Shown here: positions 1-9,900 of the stretch, piece after piece
Numbering within the stretch: position 1 is the first letter of the stretch
How the letters are laid out: every line of letters begins with the position of its first letter
Assembly (NCBI RefSeq): GCF_001632365.1
Contig: NW_024468551.1
Coordinates: forward strand, 339,265 to 357,470
DNA: 18,206 bases
Direction: 5' to 3'
From: Laetiporus sulphureus 93-53
Taxonomy: Eukaryota > Basidiomycota > Agaricomycetes > Polyporales > Laetiporaceae
Position numbers and translations under genes: made by a program
Notes under the pieces: generated by a model
Database searches by the model: none
What the model saw: only the letters and a program-made list of their open reading frames with translations
Told to the model about the DNA's origin: nothing

Positions 1-445
1 AGCATTCCAATGTGATCGACAGATTTGCTGGTCAAGCCATCTCAAGCACGACCACATTCGGGGAATATCATTTACTGACCTGTCAGTATCGCCATATTCT
101 CCATTCGGGGAATATCGTTCACTGACCTTACAGTGTCATATTTTGAACCTCTGTTGTCACCTCCTAAACTTAGCATTCCAAATGTGATCGACAGATTCGC
201 TGGTGAAGCCATCGAATGGGCAATATCATTTACTGACATGTCAGTACCAGCATAACATTTACTGACCTGTCAGTATCGCCATATTCCCCGCTCGGGGCAT
301 ATCATTGAGGTTAATTGACAGATTCGCTGGTCAATGCATCTCAAGCACGACCAGAATATTCCCCACTCAGGGAATATCATTTACTGACCTGTCGTTATCG
401 CCATAATCCCCGCTCGGGAAATATCATTCAATGACCTGTCAGTGC
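1..445. repeat. Degenerate satellite block with paired palindromes
   Basis: Three diverged units are recognisable by the shared segment GACAGATTYGCTGGT, at about 18, 190 and 317. Each unit also has CATCTCAAGCACGACCA (or a variant), then ATTCCCC..CGGGGAATATCATT, then the palindrome ACTGACCTGTCAGT. Palindrome copies lie at 74-87, 121-134 (degenerate), 231-246 (perfect, TACTGACATGTCAGTA), 261-274, 383-396 (degenerate) and 430-443. The same composite returns at 2840-3330, so the two blocks are one repeat family flanking the 945-2510 gene. No coding potential is visible. The left edge of the array lies outside the window. Confidence 0.85.
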
Positions 446-944
446 AATTTCCCCACAGCTGCTCAATTTTCAAGATAGTTACACTGTAACCTGAACTGAC
501 AGTTAGGCCACCGAAGGAATCAATGGACTGGTGTGGGCAGACAGCTTTTCAGGCAATTTATCACAACATGTCGCAATCGCTCCCTGATCGGGAAGTGAGC
601 ACACAACGAGCGATCATTATTGATGCAAGATGTCAAAGCAACTTCCAGATCGAGGAGTGCATGGACAGCGAGAGACGATCCTTTATGATGTCGTGTTGAC
701 TACAGCAAGCAATATTTGGTGTCACATCGTCAATGTTGTCCGAGTCGAGCAAAGCGATTGACAGATGAAAGCAATCGTTTCAAGAATCATGGACAATTGA
801 TTAATTCAACGGACCAGTGGAACAACGAAGTGCCGTTCAGTCTATGGCACATCCATGCAATTCTCCTATGCCAGGGAAGAAAGCCCACACTCCTCTCGTC
901 AATCCGCATCCTCACCTGGCTCATCGTGACTGTGCCGCAACCCA
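446..944. other. Spacer upstream of the zinc-finger gene
   Basis: No convincing gene. Two small dyads stand near the left edge, GTTAC-ACT-GTAAC (about 477-489) and AACTG-A-CAGTT (about 494-504). CTCCCTGATCGGGAAG near 580 resembles the CCCC-GATC-GGGG palindromes elsewhere in the window. The frame leading into the zinc-finger gene contains stops here (for example TGA near 927), so the ATG at 945 is the first usable start. Confidence 0.5.
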
Positions 945-2510
945 ATGCTGACTCACTCTGCATCTACTGTCATATGCCCCTACTGTGGCGTCACCTTCCA
1001 GATGGTGGAGCAAGTTCAGTCTCATTGCGTGACTCACCAAGATGCAAAAATTCTGAAGATGAGCACATTTTGTAAGTAACAATCTCATCATGCAATAATC
1101 AACCAACCTTCACCGCAGACGAGACCTTTGACGTCCTCCAGGTGCATGACAAAGGCTACATGTGCCTGGTTATGATGTGCGGGGCCATTCTTTCTCCCAG
1201 GCTGATGCTTGAGCACTGCCATGAGCATTTTTCTGGTGTAGTAAGTCTATCATAGTGGCCCTGGCGAGAAAATAATTAATTTACCTTTTGGTCAGCATAA
1301 CACAAAAGTCTATGCAGGTGGCGACACATCTGATGTTGGAACAAAGGTGTCCAACTGACTGGGGAAGGAGTGCTATGGTCATAAGCGTCATTGGCAGGAC
1401 GGTGAGCACAACGCACTGCGATGTCATTCGAACACTTACGATACCATTACAAATAGATGGTTCCATGTCACCTATGCCTAGCAAAACATTGATGGCATTA
1501 CAATGGGCTAATTGCTTCAAGGCAATTGAAGATGGATTGGAGAGTGCGAGGGTGAACACTGAAGGATTAATTTGCCCATGGTCGAGTGAGCATGTCAGCC
1601 AGACGTCAGTGCATGAGGATGGTGAGCACAGCGTTCATCAATGTCATCAACACACTAACGATCGGTTAACCAAATAGGCATCTTGAATGCACCCATCCTT
1701 CCTACTCCTAGCCCACCATTGACTGTGTCTCAGCCCAATGATCCCTTCACAGTGGTCAAGAAAGCATCTGTGATGCCAAGGCAGGATAAAGAAGATTCTG
1801 ATCCTGCCATGGAGACCAGATCTTCATTTCAGCTATCATCTGACTGGGAGATGCTGGATCGCTACCTCATATCATGCATCAACGTCGATGAACGTCTATC
1901 TGAGGTCACTCTGTTCATCAACATGTCGAAGGGCTCTTGTGTGGTGTGTTTCATGACTGACAAAGCCACGTCAGGCATGCCCACCCATAACAACGCACTG
2001 CACTGCCCATTTGCCAACATATTCTGCAAGTTGGACATTGAAGAATTTTGCACAGAATATTGACGACAGACTGAGGGAGTGGCACTGCGATGCACCCAAT
2101 GTGGATGTCCGAAGTACTGTAGAATAGACCATGAAACTTCGAAGGCGAAGGCTTGATTTGTTCTGATGAAGCAGCGCAAACGTGGTTTCTGGGGATCGCG
2201 TTCATCGCGTGGAAGGTGGAGCATATTCGCGCTGCAATCTTCACGTACTTTGAACAGGACTGTGAGTTTGTCTTCAGTGACCCATTCGCTAGTGCCAAGG
2301 CACATGTGGAATGGCTGGTGCAGACAAGCAAGAAGGGGGGGTTGATGAACGTGTAACGAATTTAGTGGATGTTGTGTGGGTTTGTTACAAGATCGCAGAG
2401 CAGAACCAAAATAGTGAGCTATCATTTCCGTTTGACAATGAGAACGTGAGCCTGTTAAGCTTCCTTCACATATACGACATCAATGTGTACTCATTTGCGA
2501 GCATGAACTA
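945..2510 (+). pseudogene. Decayed two-zinc-finger protein with helicase-like C-terminal tail
   Basis: Modelled exons are 945-1071, 1119-1240, 1309-1621 and 1678-2063. Introns are GT-AG, 47-68 bp, with CTAAC ahead of the last acceptor; the joined frame is 315 codons before TGA 2061-2063. The first exon encodes a C2H2 finger, CPYC..F..SHCVTH; the second encodes a second finger, C-x4-C..HCHEH. These resemble the finger pair at the start of the large gene at 6982. The last exon has CVVC......H..LHCP, like CVSC..H.H in that gene's tail. The same frame past the TGA reads ALRCTQCGCPKYCRIDH, matching the next tail element, CYKC..P....CNH. The homology then continues in other frames (from about 2153 and from about 2311), implying a frameshift near 2150 and one in the G7 run at 2334-2341. 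No OrsD body or helicase core is present between fingers and tail. It could instead be a short, diverged gene ending at 2063. Exon 3's acceptor (CACAAAAG) is weak. Confidence 0.55.
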
Positions 2511-2839
2511 GGAGGAGTCCGACAAAAGCTCAACCACCTGATCTGGCATCGATGGTGAAGCGGTTGCGCAATGAAGCCACAGGCGATTTTGTTGTGTTCT
2601 TCTACTTGGTCACTCATACTGCATTTGCATAGGTCTCTTCTCCATCATACAAGTGTTACATGTGTCAACATTTCTTCTATGCGGTCGCTTAGGTTAGGTT
2701 ATATATTTGTTCAGCACACCCATCATGATGCCATTCTAGATGCTAATTTCAAGGTTGTTTAGAATTATCTGATGACACGTAGCTTTTATGCTGTTCAAGA
2801 TGTTATTCAATTGTTTATGATGTGCTCGACATAATTTGT
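2511..2839. other. Spacer without recognisable gene
   Basis: AT-rich sequence between the end of the decayed zinc-finger gene and the second satellite block. Short reading frames here show no family features. A TTAGGTTAGG stretch near 2690 is too short to be a telomere remnant. Confidence 0.5.
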
Positions 2840-3330
2840 GCTCAGCGGAATATCATTTACTGACACGTCAGTATGTATCAAGTGGTAGTTTAAAGTTACG
2901 TACATTGACAAATTTGGATGTGAACTAGTTTTTATGCTTTTAAACTTGCTCTCCAAGCATCTCAAGGATGGCCAACATAGTCATCGGTCGCGAAATATAC
3001 ATGTCTGACATGTTAGTATTTGCTTGCGAGGGCTTTGGTCTGACAACAGTTGTCTGTATCACTTTTTTCCTAAGTTCGTGTAATTCTTACGCTTTCAAAG
3101 ATGTGTCTGAAGCATCTCAAATGTGTCGACATATTCCCCGGTCGGGGAATATCATTTTCTGATGTGTCAGTATATAATTGCGATGGCTTCTGGTTAACAA
3201 TACACACCTCCAAAAATATGCGCTCATGCGAAGTAGTTTTGATTCTTTATAACATGTGCCTTAAATGTCTCAAGTTTCACTGGCATTTTCGCTGCTGGGG
3301 GAATATCGTTTTCTGACACGTCAGTATCTG
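2840..3330. repeat. Second satellite block, about 154-bp period
   Basis: The palindrome recurs at 2859-2872 (ACTGACACGTCAGT), 3004-3017 (TCTGACATGTTAGT), 3158-3171 (TCTGATGTGTCAGT) and 3312-3325 (TCTGACACGTCAGT), spacings 145, 154 and 154 bp. Each is preceded by GGAATATC(A/G)TTT or a decayed form. Each unit also has an (A/G)CATCTCAA-like segment, at about 2958, 3114 and, decayed, 3268; a further AACATCTCAA lies near 3418. At 3131-3152 the arms ATATTCCCCG and CGGGGAATAT are perfect, separated by GT. Sequence between the conserved parts is strongly diverged, so the array is old. It is the same family as 1-445. Confidence 0.8.
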
Positions 3331-3498
3331 TTAGGGACAGTATCTGGTCATCGAAAGCCACCTCTGTGGATCTTACCCGATCTGCACTAGCTTTTAAATC
3401 CTCGGAAGTATGCACCAAACATCTCAATGTATTTATGTGATGATCAAAACCTATCGGGTAACGACCGTGCCGGACTTTTTCGTTCACGAATCACAATC

Positions 3499-5594
3499 CT
3501 ATAATTTAAAGTCCTTCCACCATGAGAGCATGCTCAGCCCATGTTTCCAACGTTCAGGCCCAAGCCGTTTCATGTCTCCCCCTTCTGCTTCGAATTGTTT
3601 TTGTGTCTGAAATCTGCAATCTACCCATCTGAACAGCCCACCAGCGGAGTACTGAGTGAATGAACAGCGTGTTTCATTTGCATTTATGTTGACGTTTGAA
3701 TGAAGCAAGATGGCGGAAGGGATGAGGATGGTAGCACCTGCAGGAAACTCGATGACAAGGCGAAGGTCCCACAATATTAAATGTCCTCCTTGCTTGTGAT
3801 CAAAATTCCTCAGGGCTGTGACCGAACACCAGCCCCATGCAAGATTTGCGTGGTTGGTGTGCATTGCAGTGACCACGTTGGGGCCAAAGTTGTAGGTCGC
3901 ACCGCCAAAAACTGAGCCATTGAAATTTGAGCAGAGGCTCTGGTTGTCCTCCTTCAGCTTAGCGATGTTCTCCTCATAGAAATTATACAACCCGGGGGCA
4001 AAGAGTTGTAGTGCAGCATTGCCAAACTTGGTGAGGCGACAGATGGCCACATTTTGATTCAGCGTGTTGAGTACTCTGGTGTTGTTGGTGCTGTTTTTCA
4101 AATTATCGACACGCTGATGCTCTGTCAGTTTTGGAGTAGACGCGACATTGAGAGGCTCACCTTCTGACCTCCGCCATATGAGATTCCTTCTGCCAATGAT
4201 GGGTAGTTGCCCCGGCGATGGGTTGCTTGTTTTGGGCTGAAGACACAAAGTTCTTTGGATCGTAAGATAAAGTCACCGGCTTCCTTTGCCACGTCGCCCC
4301 ACTGTGGGTCACGAGGACATCCAGCGAGTGCTCCAAATACGCGTCCATCACAATCCACCAGAGGTCTAGGACTTCTGCCAACATGCATGAGCTGAAGGAT
4401 CATGTCCAGTGTACGTTCGTAAGGTACTCACTTTCCATCCCATTCGATCAGCTGCATGCCTTCTTGTGCGAGAACCTCTTGTAGTGTAAGACCTTTTCCG
4501 TCTGTTTGTTTCTGAGGAATGCATTTGCTGATGAATGTGGTGGAAGCTACTGAGTCTGTTTTCATGTCCAGAGAGAAGCCGGTAGGCAGTTCCTGCGGGC
4601 CAGGTTGTGGCATGTTTGCATCTGCAGTTAAGGTATCGGTTATATCCTCTTCAATCGAATGGTCACAAAGCACAGCCAACCTCCGTTCTCGAATTTTCTT
4701 TGAGATGCGCTTTGCACCGTCTGCCTTTTCCCTCTGTGCTTCTCTCATCTCTCTTCTCCTCCATTTTCCATGCTGATTCTGGTGGTAATCCTCCTTTGTG
4801 ATCTCTCTAACCACTTTTCAGGGGTTGCCTCAGTCAAGTGGTCAACGAGATCTACAGGTCGATCATCGTCGCACACCAGTGCGTCATCAGGATCTTGGTC
4901 TATTGCAGTTTCGTGCTTAGATTCTTCCTCCATTGCTTCCATGACCACAGCATCGAGATCGAATTCTCGTGTTACATAGATGGGATCGCCTAACTCGCAT
5001 GATCATGGGGAAAATTCTGCGTCGGACCGGGTCTTTCTGAAGGAGATGCGCTCCATGCACCCTGCTACAATAATGATGCATCAGCAAATTGTTCGAGGGC
5101 AATGAACCAGCTTACTCCGCCATTATCCGGGTTCCAAACGTCAGATTCACGCTTTAATGACGGGGTTGCAGGCAGGGGGAGAGTAAATTATGTACCGTTA
5201 GGCTGGTCGTTTTGCAAGGACCGTGCAGTAGGCCCTAATAATGATGTGTAAGTAAATAGTTGGAGGGCAATGAACCAGCCTGCTCCACCATTATCCGGGT
5301 TCCATACACTTTAATGGTGGGGTTGCAGGCAGGGGGAGAGTAAATTACGTACCGTTGGGCTGGTCGTTTTGCAAGGACTGCACAGTAGGCCCTAATAATG
5401 ACACGTCAGTAAATAGTTGGAGGGCAATGAACCAGCCTGCTCCGCCATTATTCGGGTTTCAAACATCGGATCCACGCTTTAATGGTGGGGTTGCAGGCAA
5501 AGGGGAGAGTAAGTCACATACCTAGGAGGACAACAGGTCTGACGCCCTTGTCTATTGGATTCTCAACTTCTTGTTTTTGAAACTGCTGACTCAT
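3499..5594 (-). pseudogene. TET/JBP-like 2OG-Fe(II) dioxygenase domain gene, probably inactive
   Basis: Reads leftward from ATG 5594-5592 to TAG 3501-3499. In-phase exons: 5594-5522, 5391-5353, 5234-5196, 4989-4432, 4374-4161 and 4119-3499. The start encodes MSQQFQKQEVENPIDKGV. Downstream come an acidic part, a basic coiled-coil-like stretch (about 4790-4670), SPRPLVDCDGRV, RRGNYPSLAEGISYGGGQK and the oxygenase core. Core signs are SVFGGATYNFGP, CSVTALRNFDHKQGGHL, a hydrophobic strand ending LIPSAILLHSN (distal iron His), ETRCSFTQYSAGGLFRWV (Arg expected to bind 2-oxoglutarate) and a terminal KRLGPERWKHG. I recognise this pattern from agaricomycete TET/JBP-like expansions, whose best-known members oxidise methylated cytosine. 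Breaks: the frame shifts near 4800-4815, where the upstream frame (..TPEKWLERS) ends in TGA at about 4742 and the downstream frame starts after a TGA at 4820-4818. The expected HxD iron motif reads H-T-N (3861-3853). An intron explanation for the shift is not excluded. Confidence 0.7.
5069..5525 (-). repeat. Tandem exon-plus-intron duplication inside the dioxygenase gene
   Basis: Three units begin at 5069, 5237 and 5394 (periods 168 and 157 bp). On the minus strand two copies contain a 39-bp exon (5391-5353 and 5234-5196) flanked by introns with donors GTATGT, GTACGT and GTACAT and acceptors ATTATTAG. Both exons are phase 1-1 and encode PTVQSLQNDQPN and PTARSLQNDQPN. A third, decayed 45-bp exon copy (5064-5020, also a multiple of three) keeps an acceptor (TTGTAG) but has lost its donor: the position that is GT in the other copies is CA. 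Reading through it meets TGA at 5005-5003. Skipping it, from donor 5195 to acceptor 4990, restores the frame. Just before the acceptors stand TACTGAC, TACTTAC or TGCTGAT, good branch points. Confidence 0.8.
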
Positions 5595-5744
5595 GATGAG
5601 ATATGGGTTATCGGTGGGGAAGGACCAAGGGTTGTCGATACAGTGGTATAGAAAATCAGAGTTATTGCTCAGGATGGTCAGATTTTGACAGTGGACAGAT
5701 GCAGATTGTGTAGACAGCGAAGAGCAAGAGCCTTGTCAGTATCC

Positions 5745-5830
5745 GCTCCATTCGGTATTACCAAAGGGATGCGGTGAACAGCAAAGTCGATTCTAGTTGT
5801 GCTCTATTCGGTATTACCAAATGGATGCAG
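5745..5830. repeat. Short direct repeat, two copies
   Basis: The segment GCTC(C/T)ATTCGGTATTACCAAA is followed by (G/T)GGATGC(G/A)G. It occurs at 5745-5774 and 5801-5830, nearly identical and 56 bp apart. It lies about 150-240 bp upstream of the dioxygenase start codon, so it could be part of that gene's control region. Function unknown. Confidence 0.75.
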
Positions 5831-5994
5831 CCTTTGCCAACGTGGAGAATGAAAGTTAGCAGCAAGATTAGTGTGCGCTAACTATCCCACAGTCACACGT
5901 AGTAAACGCCATCATGTGCTAAATGCACCACGCATGGAAGATCAATTTCAAATGTGATCGGGGCACACCTTGTGATCGAAGATCATTGGGCGTC

Positions 5995-6140
5995 TAACCC
6001 CTTCTTTCGTCTCACCTTTTATCTTTGTCACTCTACGCTTTATACTCCCTCCTCTGTCGCTCTTCGCTTCATCCTCACACATCTGTCGCTCTTCACCTTT
6101 CCTCTGTCGCTCTATCCATCACCATTACCATCTTATCAGG
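5995..6140 (+). promoter_or_regulatory. CT-rich tract, possible promoter element
   Basis: A strongly pyrimidine-biased plus-strand stretch with three copies of CTGTCGCTCT(T/A) at roughly 6053, 6081 and 6102. CT-rich tracts are common just upstream of transcription starts in basidiomycetes. It is about 850 bp ahead of the helicase ATG, which would be far unless there is a long 5' UTR or an unrecognised 5' exon. Confidence 0.35.
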
Positions 6141-6981
6141 TTATACTCTGATAAGTTGTGCCTACATCAAGAAACCCTCTCTGTCCTCCTGATCTGCAGC
6201 CACCTTTCGAGTTATACTTCGATTGGTGGCCTGTATTTCGCTTATTTGTGGTGTCTATGCTGTGCTTTTCTCTATCAAAATCTGCCACACTTTCTATTCC
6301 GCTGTGCTCTCTGCGTCAGGATTCTAGATGCCTAAATCAACGAAGACATCCTTGGTACCTCAACGGTCAGCCATGGTTTCAATTACTGTTATTGTGATGC
6401 TTACTGGCCGATAGATGTCCTATTCTCAGTTGTCCTCGTCCTCGTGTTTTGGAGCCACAGAAAGCACACGATCGTTGCTATCACAGTCGAAACTATATGT
6501 TCCAGTGGAATGGTGCGTTGCGTTATTCCATTTGAGACGGAATCAATATCGAGCTAGAATGTAGACCAATCAATCCAGGTTGAAAGAGATTTACGTACCG
6601 GAAAGATACCTTGTCCATGCGGTGACCCCAGCCATTCTCGCTATTCCTATTACAAGATGTATGCGATTCTTCATACGGTAAACCACACCAAAGCTGTTGC
6701 CAGGCACGAGGATGAAGCATACGAAGATCCTTCTGATGTAAAAGAGGATGCAAGTCAGTTGCCAGACGATAAGCCAGGTCAAGGGTCATTACCATGGCAT
6801 ATTCATTTGAATGCTAAAACAGAGCAGACCATTCATTCTGTTGATCATGATGCACACACCGCCAAAGTTCTTGACGCTCCTAATGTTCCCAACGAACATA
6901 ACTCATGCCTCATGTCCGACCCCGCATATACCCACTCCCTCTGACGACCAAGCCACTATAGACCTTTCCATGTGAGATTGT

Positions 6982-9900
6982 ATGCAGGTTGACATATCCA
7001 CCTTAGCCACCAATGCTCCAGATTCTGATGAACCTCCGGTCTTGGATTTCCAATTGTTGTCTACAGTCGACGATGCCCTGTCTGACTGTATGATGGATGA
7101 TTTTGTAGCCGAAGCAACTCGGCAAGAGCTTCTCAAGTGGTCTATCCAAGTGGATCACAAGTATAACCTTGTTATCTGTATGGAGTGCCACAACCTCGTT
7201 CCCTTGGAGTACATCCACTCTCATCATACTCGCAAACATAAACTCCCCCGCTATATTCCTGAAGGCAGTCGCCTTCCTGACAAGGAATCGTTGATGAACT
7301 TGCTCTCCCGACTTGGCGCGCACCATCCAAAGAGTCTGTTTCCTGGACCTATCCCAATCATACAAGGTGTTGAAGTTGTTCGTGCATGGCGATGCGAGAT
7401 TTCAGGCTGTATAGGACCCAGTGTTTTTAGGAGCACAAAGTCGCATGATGCCCATTGCCGCCAAGTACATCCTGGCATCACTCACCATCACAGAGTGCAA
7501 GTTGATGCCCATCCCCTTGGCCTCAATAAAACGAACCGTGCATATGTAGAGGTGCTTGCATCACCTCAAGTGGACTGCTCGTCATTTCTGACAAGTTTGT
7601 TGAGCCGAAACGAGAGGAAAGGATTGAATGACACCACCAAACTGTACCAGGTCCGAGATATGCGACATGTAGACCGTGTGCTCAAGGTCACCCAAATGTA
7701 CAAGTGTATCCAGGATGTCGACCTCAAGCTGTTTTGTGCCACCGCGGAAGCCTTTGATCCTTCTCTGGAAGATGGATATTCTGCGTTGCAAGACCATATG
7801 AGGGAGTACTATCTCGAGATTGCAGATCGTCTTCTAGATCTTCAGATCCTCACTCTACGACACATAGCAACCAGTAATCCTGGTCAGGGATTGAAGCCTC
7901 GTCCATTCAGCCGCCCCCAAGAGCGCGACACTATCATAAGATACTCTGATTTTATGACTCGCTTTGTGATTTTTCTTCTGCGACATCATCAGCAGCCATT
8001 GCCGGACCTTCAAGTCGAGTTTCATCCCATGCACCGAGAATCGCTGGATGCCCTTGTCGATGTCATTGGAGGCTCGCACTCCAGAAGCCGGTGGATGTCA
8101 ACCATTCACCGGGTGATTCTCTTCATCCTGACTTGTCGCAGCGATGGGTTCCTAAAGGCAGAGTGGAAGGACCTATTTTCTATCTTTTTGATCACATATC
8201 ATCTTCGAGACAATCATGGAAACATGCATGCCGCTGCGAGGATTACCCCGAATATATCCAAGGTCCAATGGTGCTTTAGGGCGACCACCGCTCAAGAAAC
8301 TCTTTACCGTAGTGTTCACCATAATAACAACGATGTCAAGTGAGCGATCACATTTATCTGTTGATTCTTCAGCTTATTGTTTGTATAGAGCATATGTGGC
8401 TGATATGCAGCAATATCTAACCGACAGTCCACAAACAACATTCACTCCTCTACGGCAAAGGATGGCTCTACTGTCCACCCTCACATACAATGAGCCCGGC
8501 TTACCTCACTTTATGTGGGATGTAAACCATTCCATGCTGTCCATTGATGGAGTACCTCTCACGTTGCAGCAGTTCAAAGCCGGTATTTTACAGGTTATCA
8601 ATGAATGCCATGAGAGCATCCTCGCCATTTGCGGCTCGTTGGATCTGAAGGATTTCTGGAGCCACATAGACTCCAAGATGGACCTCCTTAACAGGGAGAA
8701 TTGTTTTTTCGACAATCCTTTTGAGGATGCGATTGGGACCTCGGTGCTTAGCGATTCATGGAATGGCATGACAAGGTTTAGAAATATTCTACTTGAGCAC
8801 ATTTTGCGCGACTCGACGTATTGCAGTTGCGATGCCACAGGAGAGCTCATTTTTAACAGAAGTGAGACCAATCAACTTGTTGTGTGCAATATATTCTAAT
8901 GTGTTTAGGTGCAATGTGGGGTTGATTTTTCAAGGTCGATGCGCTTGTCTCGCAACTGCTATTTGCCTCGTTTTGCACATTTGGTGGATGTCCTCGTGGA
9001 ATGGAGGCTGAGTCTTTGCGTTTTGCGGTGGGAGAGCAAGGAATGCATAATTTCTTTTTTCTCAATGCGCTGGGCACCATCATCACGACATATTTGAAAA
9101 CACAGCATAATGTTGGCTATGGTGCAGTCGTTGCCCGCGTTCCCGCGCATGCGGTCACCAAATTACTTATGCTCCTATTCAGTGTCATCTATCCTGCCTG
9201 TACAGAGTTGGTGGCAGAAATCATGTCTGTGAAACAAGCCAAGGCCTACAAGGAATACATGTTCGTTGTCAGTGGGAAGCCGATGAACAGCACCAAGCAA
9301 TCACAGACATTGTCCTATCACACTGAACGGATCATTCGTATTCCTCTTGGGCACCGTGACTTTTGACAAGTGATGTGCAGCATCCTGGTCAACATTGCCA
9401 AGGTTGATTTTGGGCAACCCGACGAGAACGACGAAGATCTGCGTGTTATACACTCTCAATTCAACCATGGGGTGAAGGTGGCGGAGAAGCATTATGGTCT
9501 ACAATCTAACGATGCAATCCCTCAGATTTCTCACACTGCGGTTGCTGCCATGCAGCTGGTTTCGGTGTGTTACCATGCAAAACTGTCTCTGCTCCCTCCT
9601 TCCTATGCGTCCACCTTGGATACCTTGCCTAAGAACAATCAGGAGCAGCATCTGACAGATCTGGTTATTCCGTTGAAGCGACATCTGGCCACGGAGATGG
9701 GTCACCTTAAAGGCAATCTGAAGACTTGGATCACAGATATTATGGATAGGAGAATTGCAGGGATATTGGTGCATCTGCTGAAAGAGCTCCATCCTTCTCT
9801 GCAATCCACTTCTCAAATGCAGGTCATCCAATCACACACAAATCGCTCACAGCCACTTGTCGTGCACGAGGGTCTATCTCAGATGCTGTTGTCTATCCTT

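Larger units (their letters stand above)
5595..6981. other. Spacer between divergent dioxygenase and helicase genes
   Basis: Probably contains the promoters of both flanking genes. It holds a 56-bp-spaced direct repeat (5745-5830), a CT-rich tract (5995-6140) and an acidic reading frame at 6657-6944 (..DEAYEDPSDVKEDASQ..) that could be a 5' exon of the helicase gene. No splice path from that frame into the 6982 exon was convincing. TATGCAG at 6981-6987 could act as an acceptor instead of a start codon. Confidence 0.4.

Noticed and set aside
1..445. CRISPR-like array of spaced palindromic repeats
   Set aside because: Eukaryotic introns and gene families surround it, spacers are unequal and related to each other; it is a satellite.
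1402..1456. Intron GTGAGC..AAATAG in the zinc-finger gene
   Set aside because: It resembles the accepted intron at 1622-1677, but splicing it out shifts the frame to an early stop, while the unspliced frame stays open. It may still be a relic of intron duplication.
2690..2705. TTAGGTTAGG as a telomere remnant
   Set aside because: Only two imperfect repeats; no array anywhere in the window.
8340..8372. Alternative 33-bp intron with donor GTGAGC in the helicase gene
   Set aside because: Too short and puts the next exon out of frame; donor 8309 gives an in-phase join.
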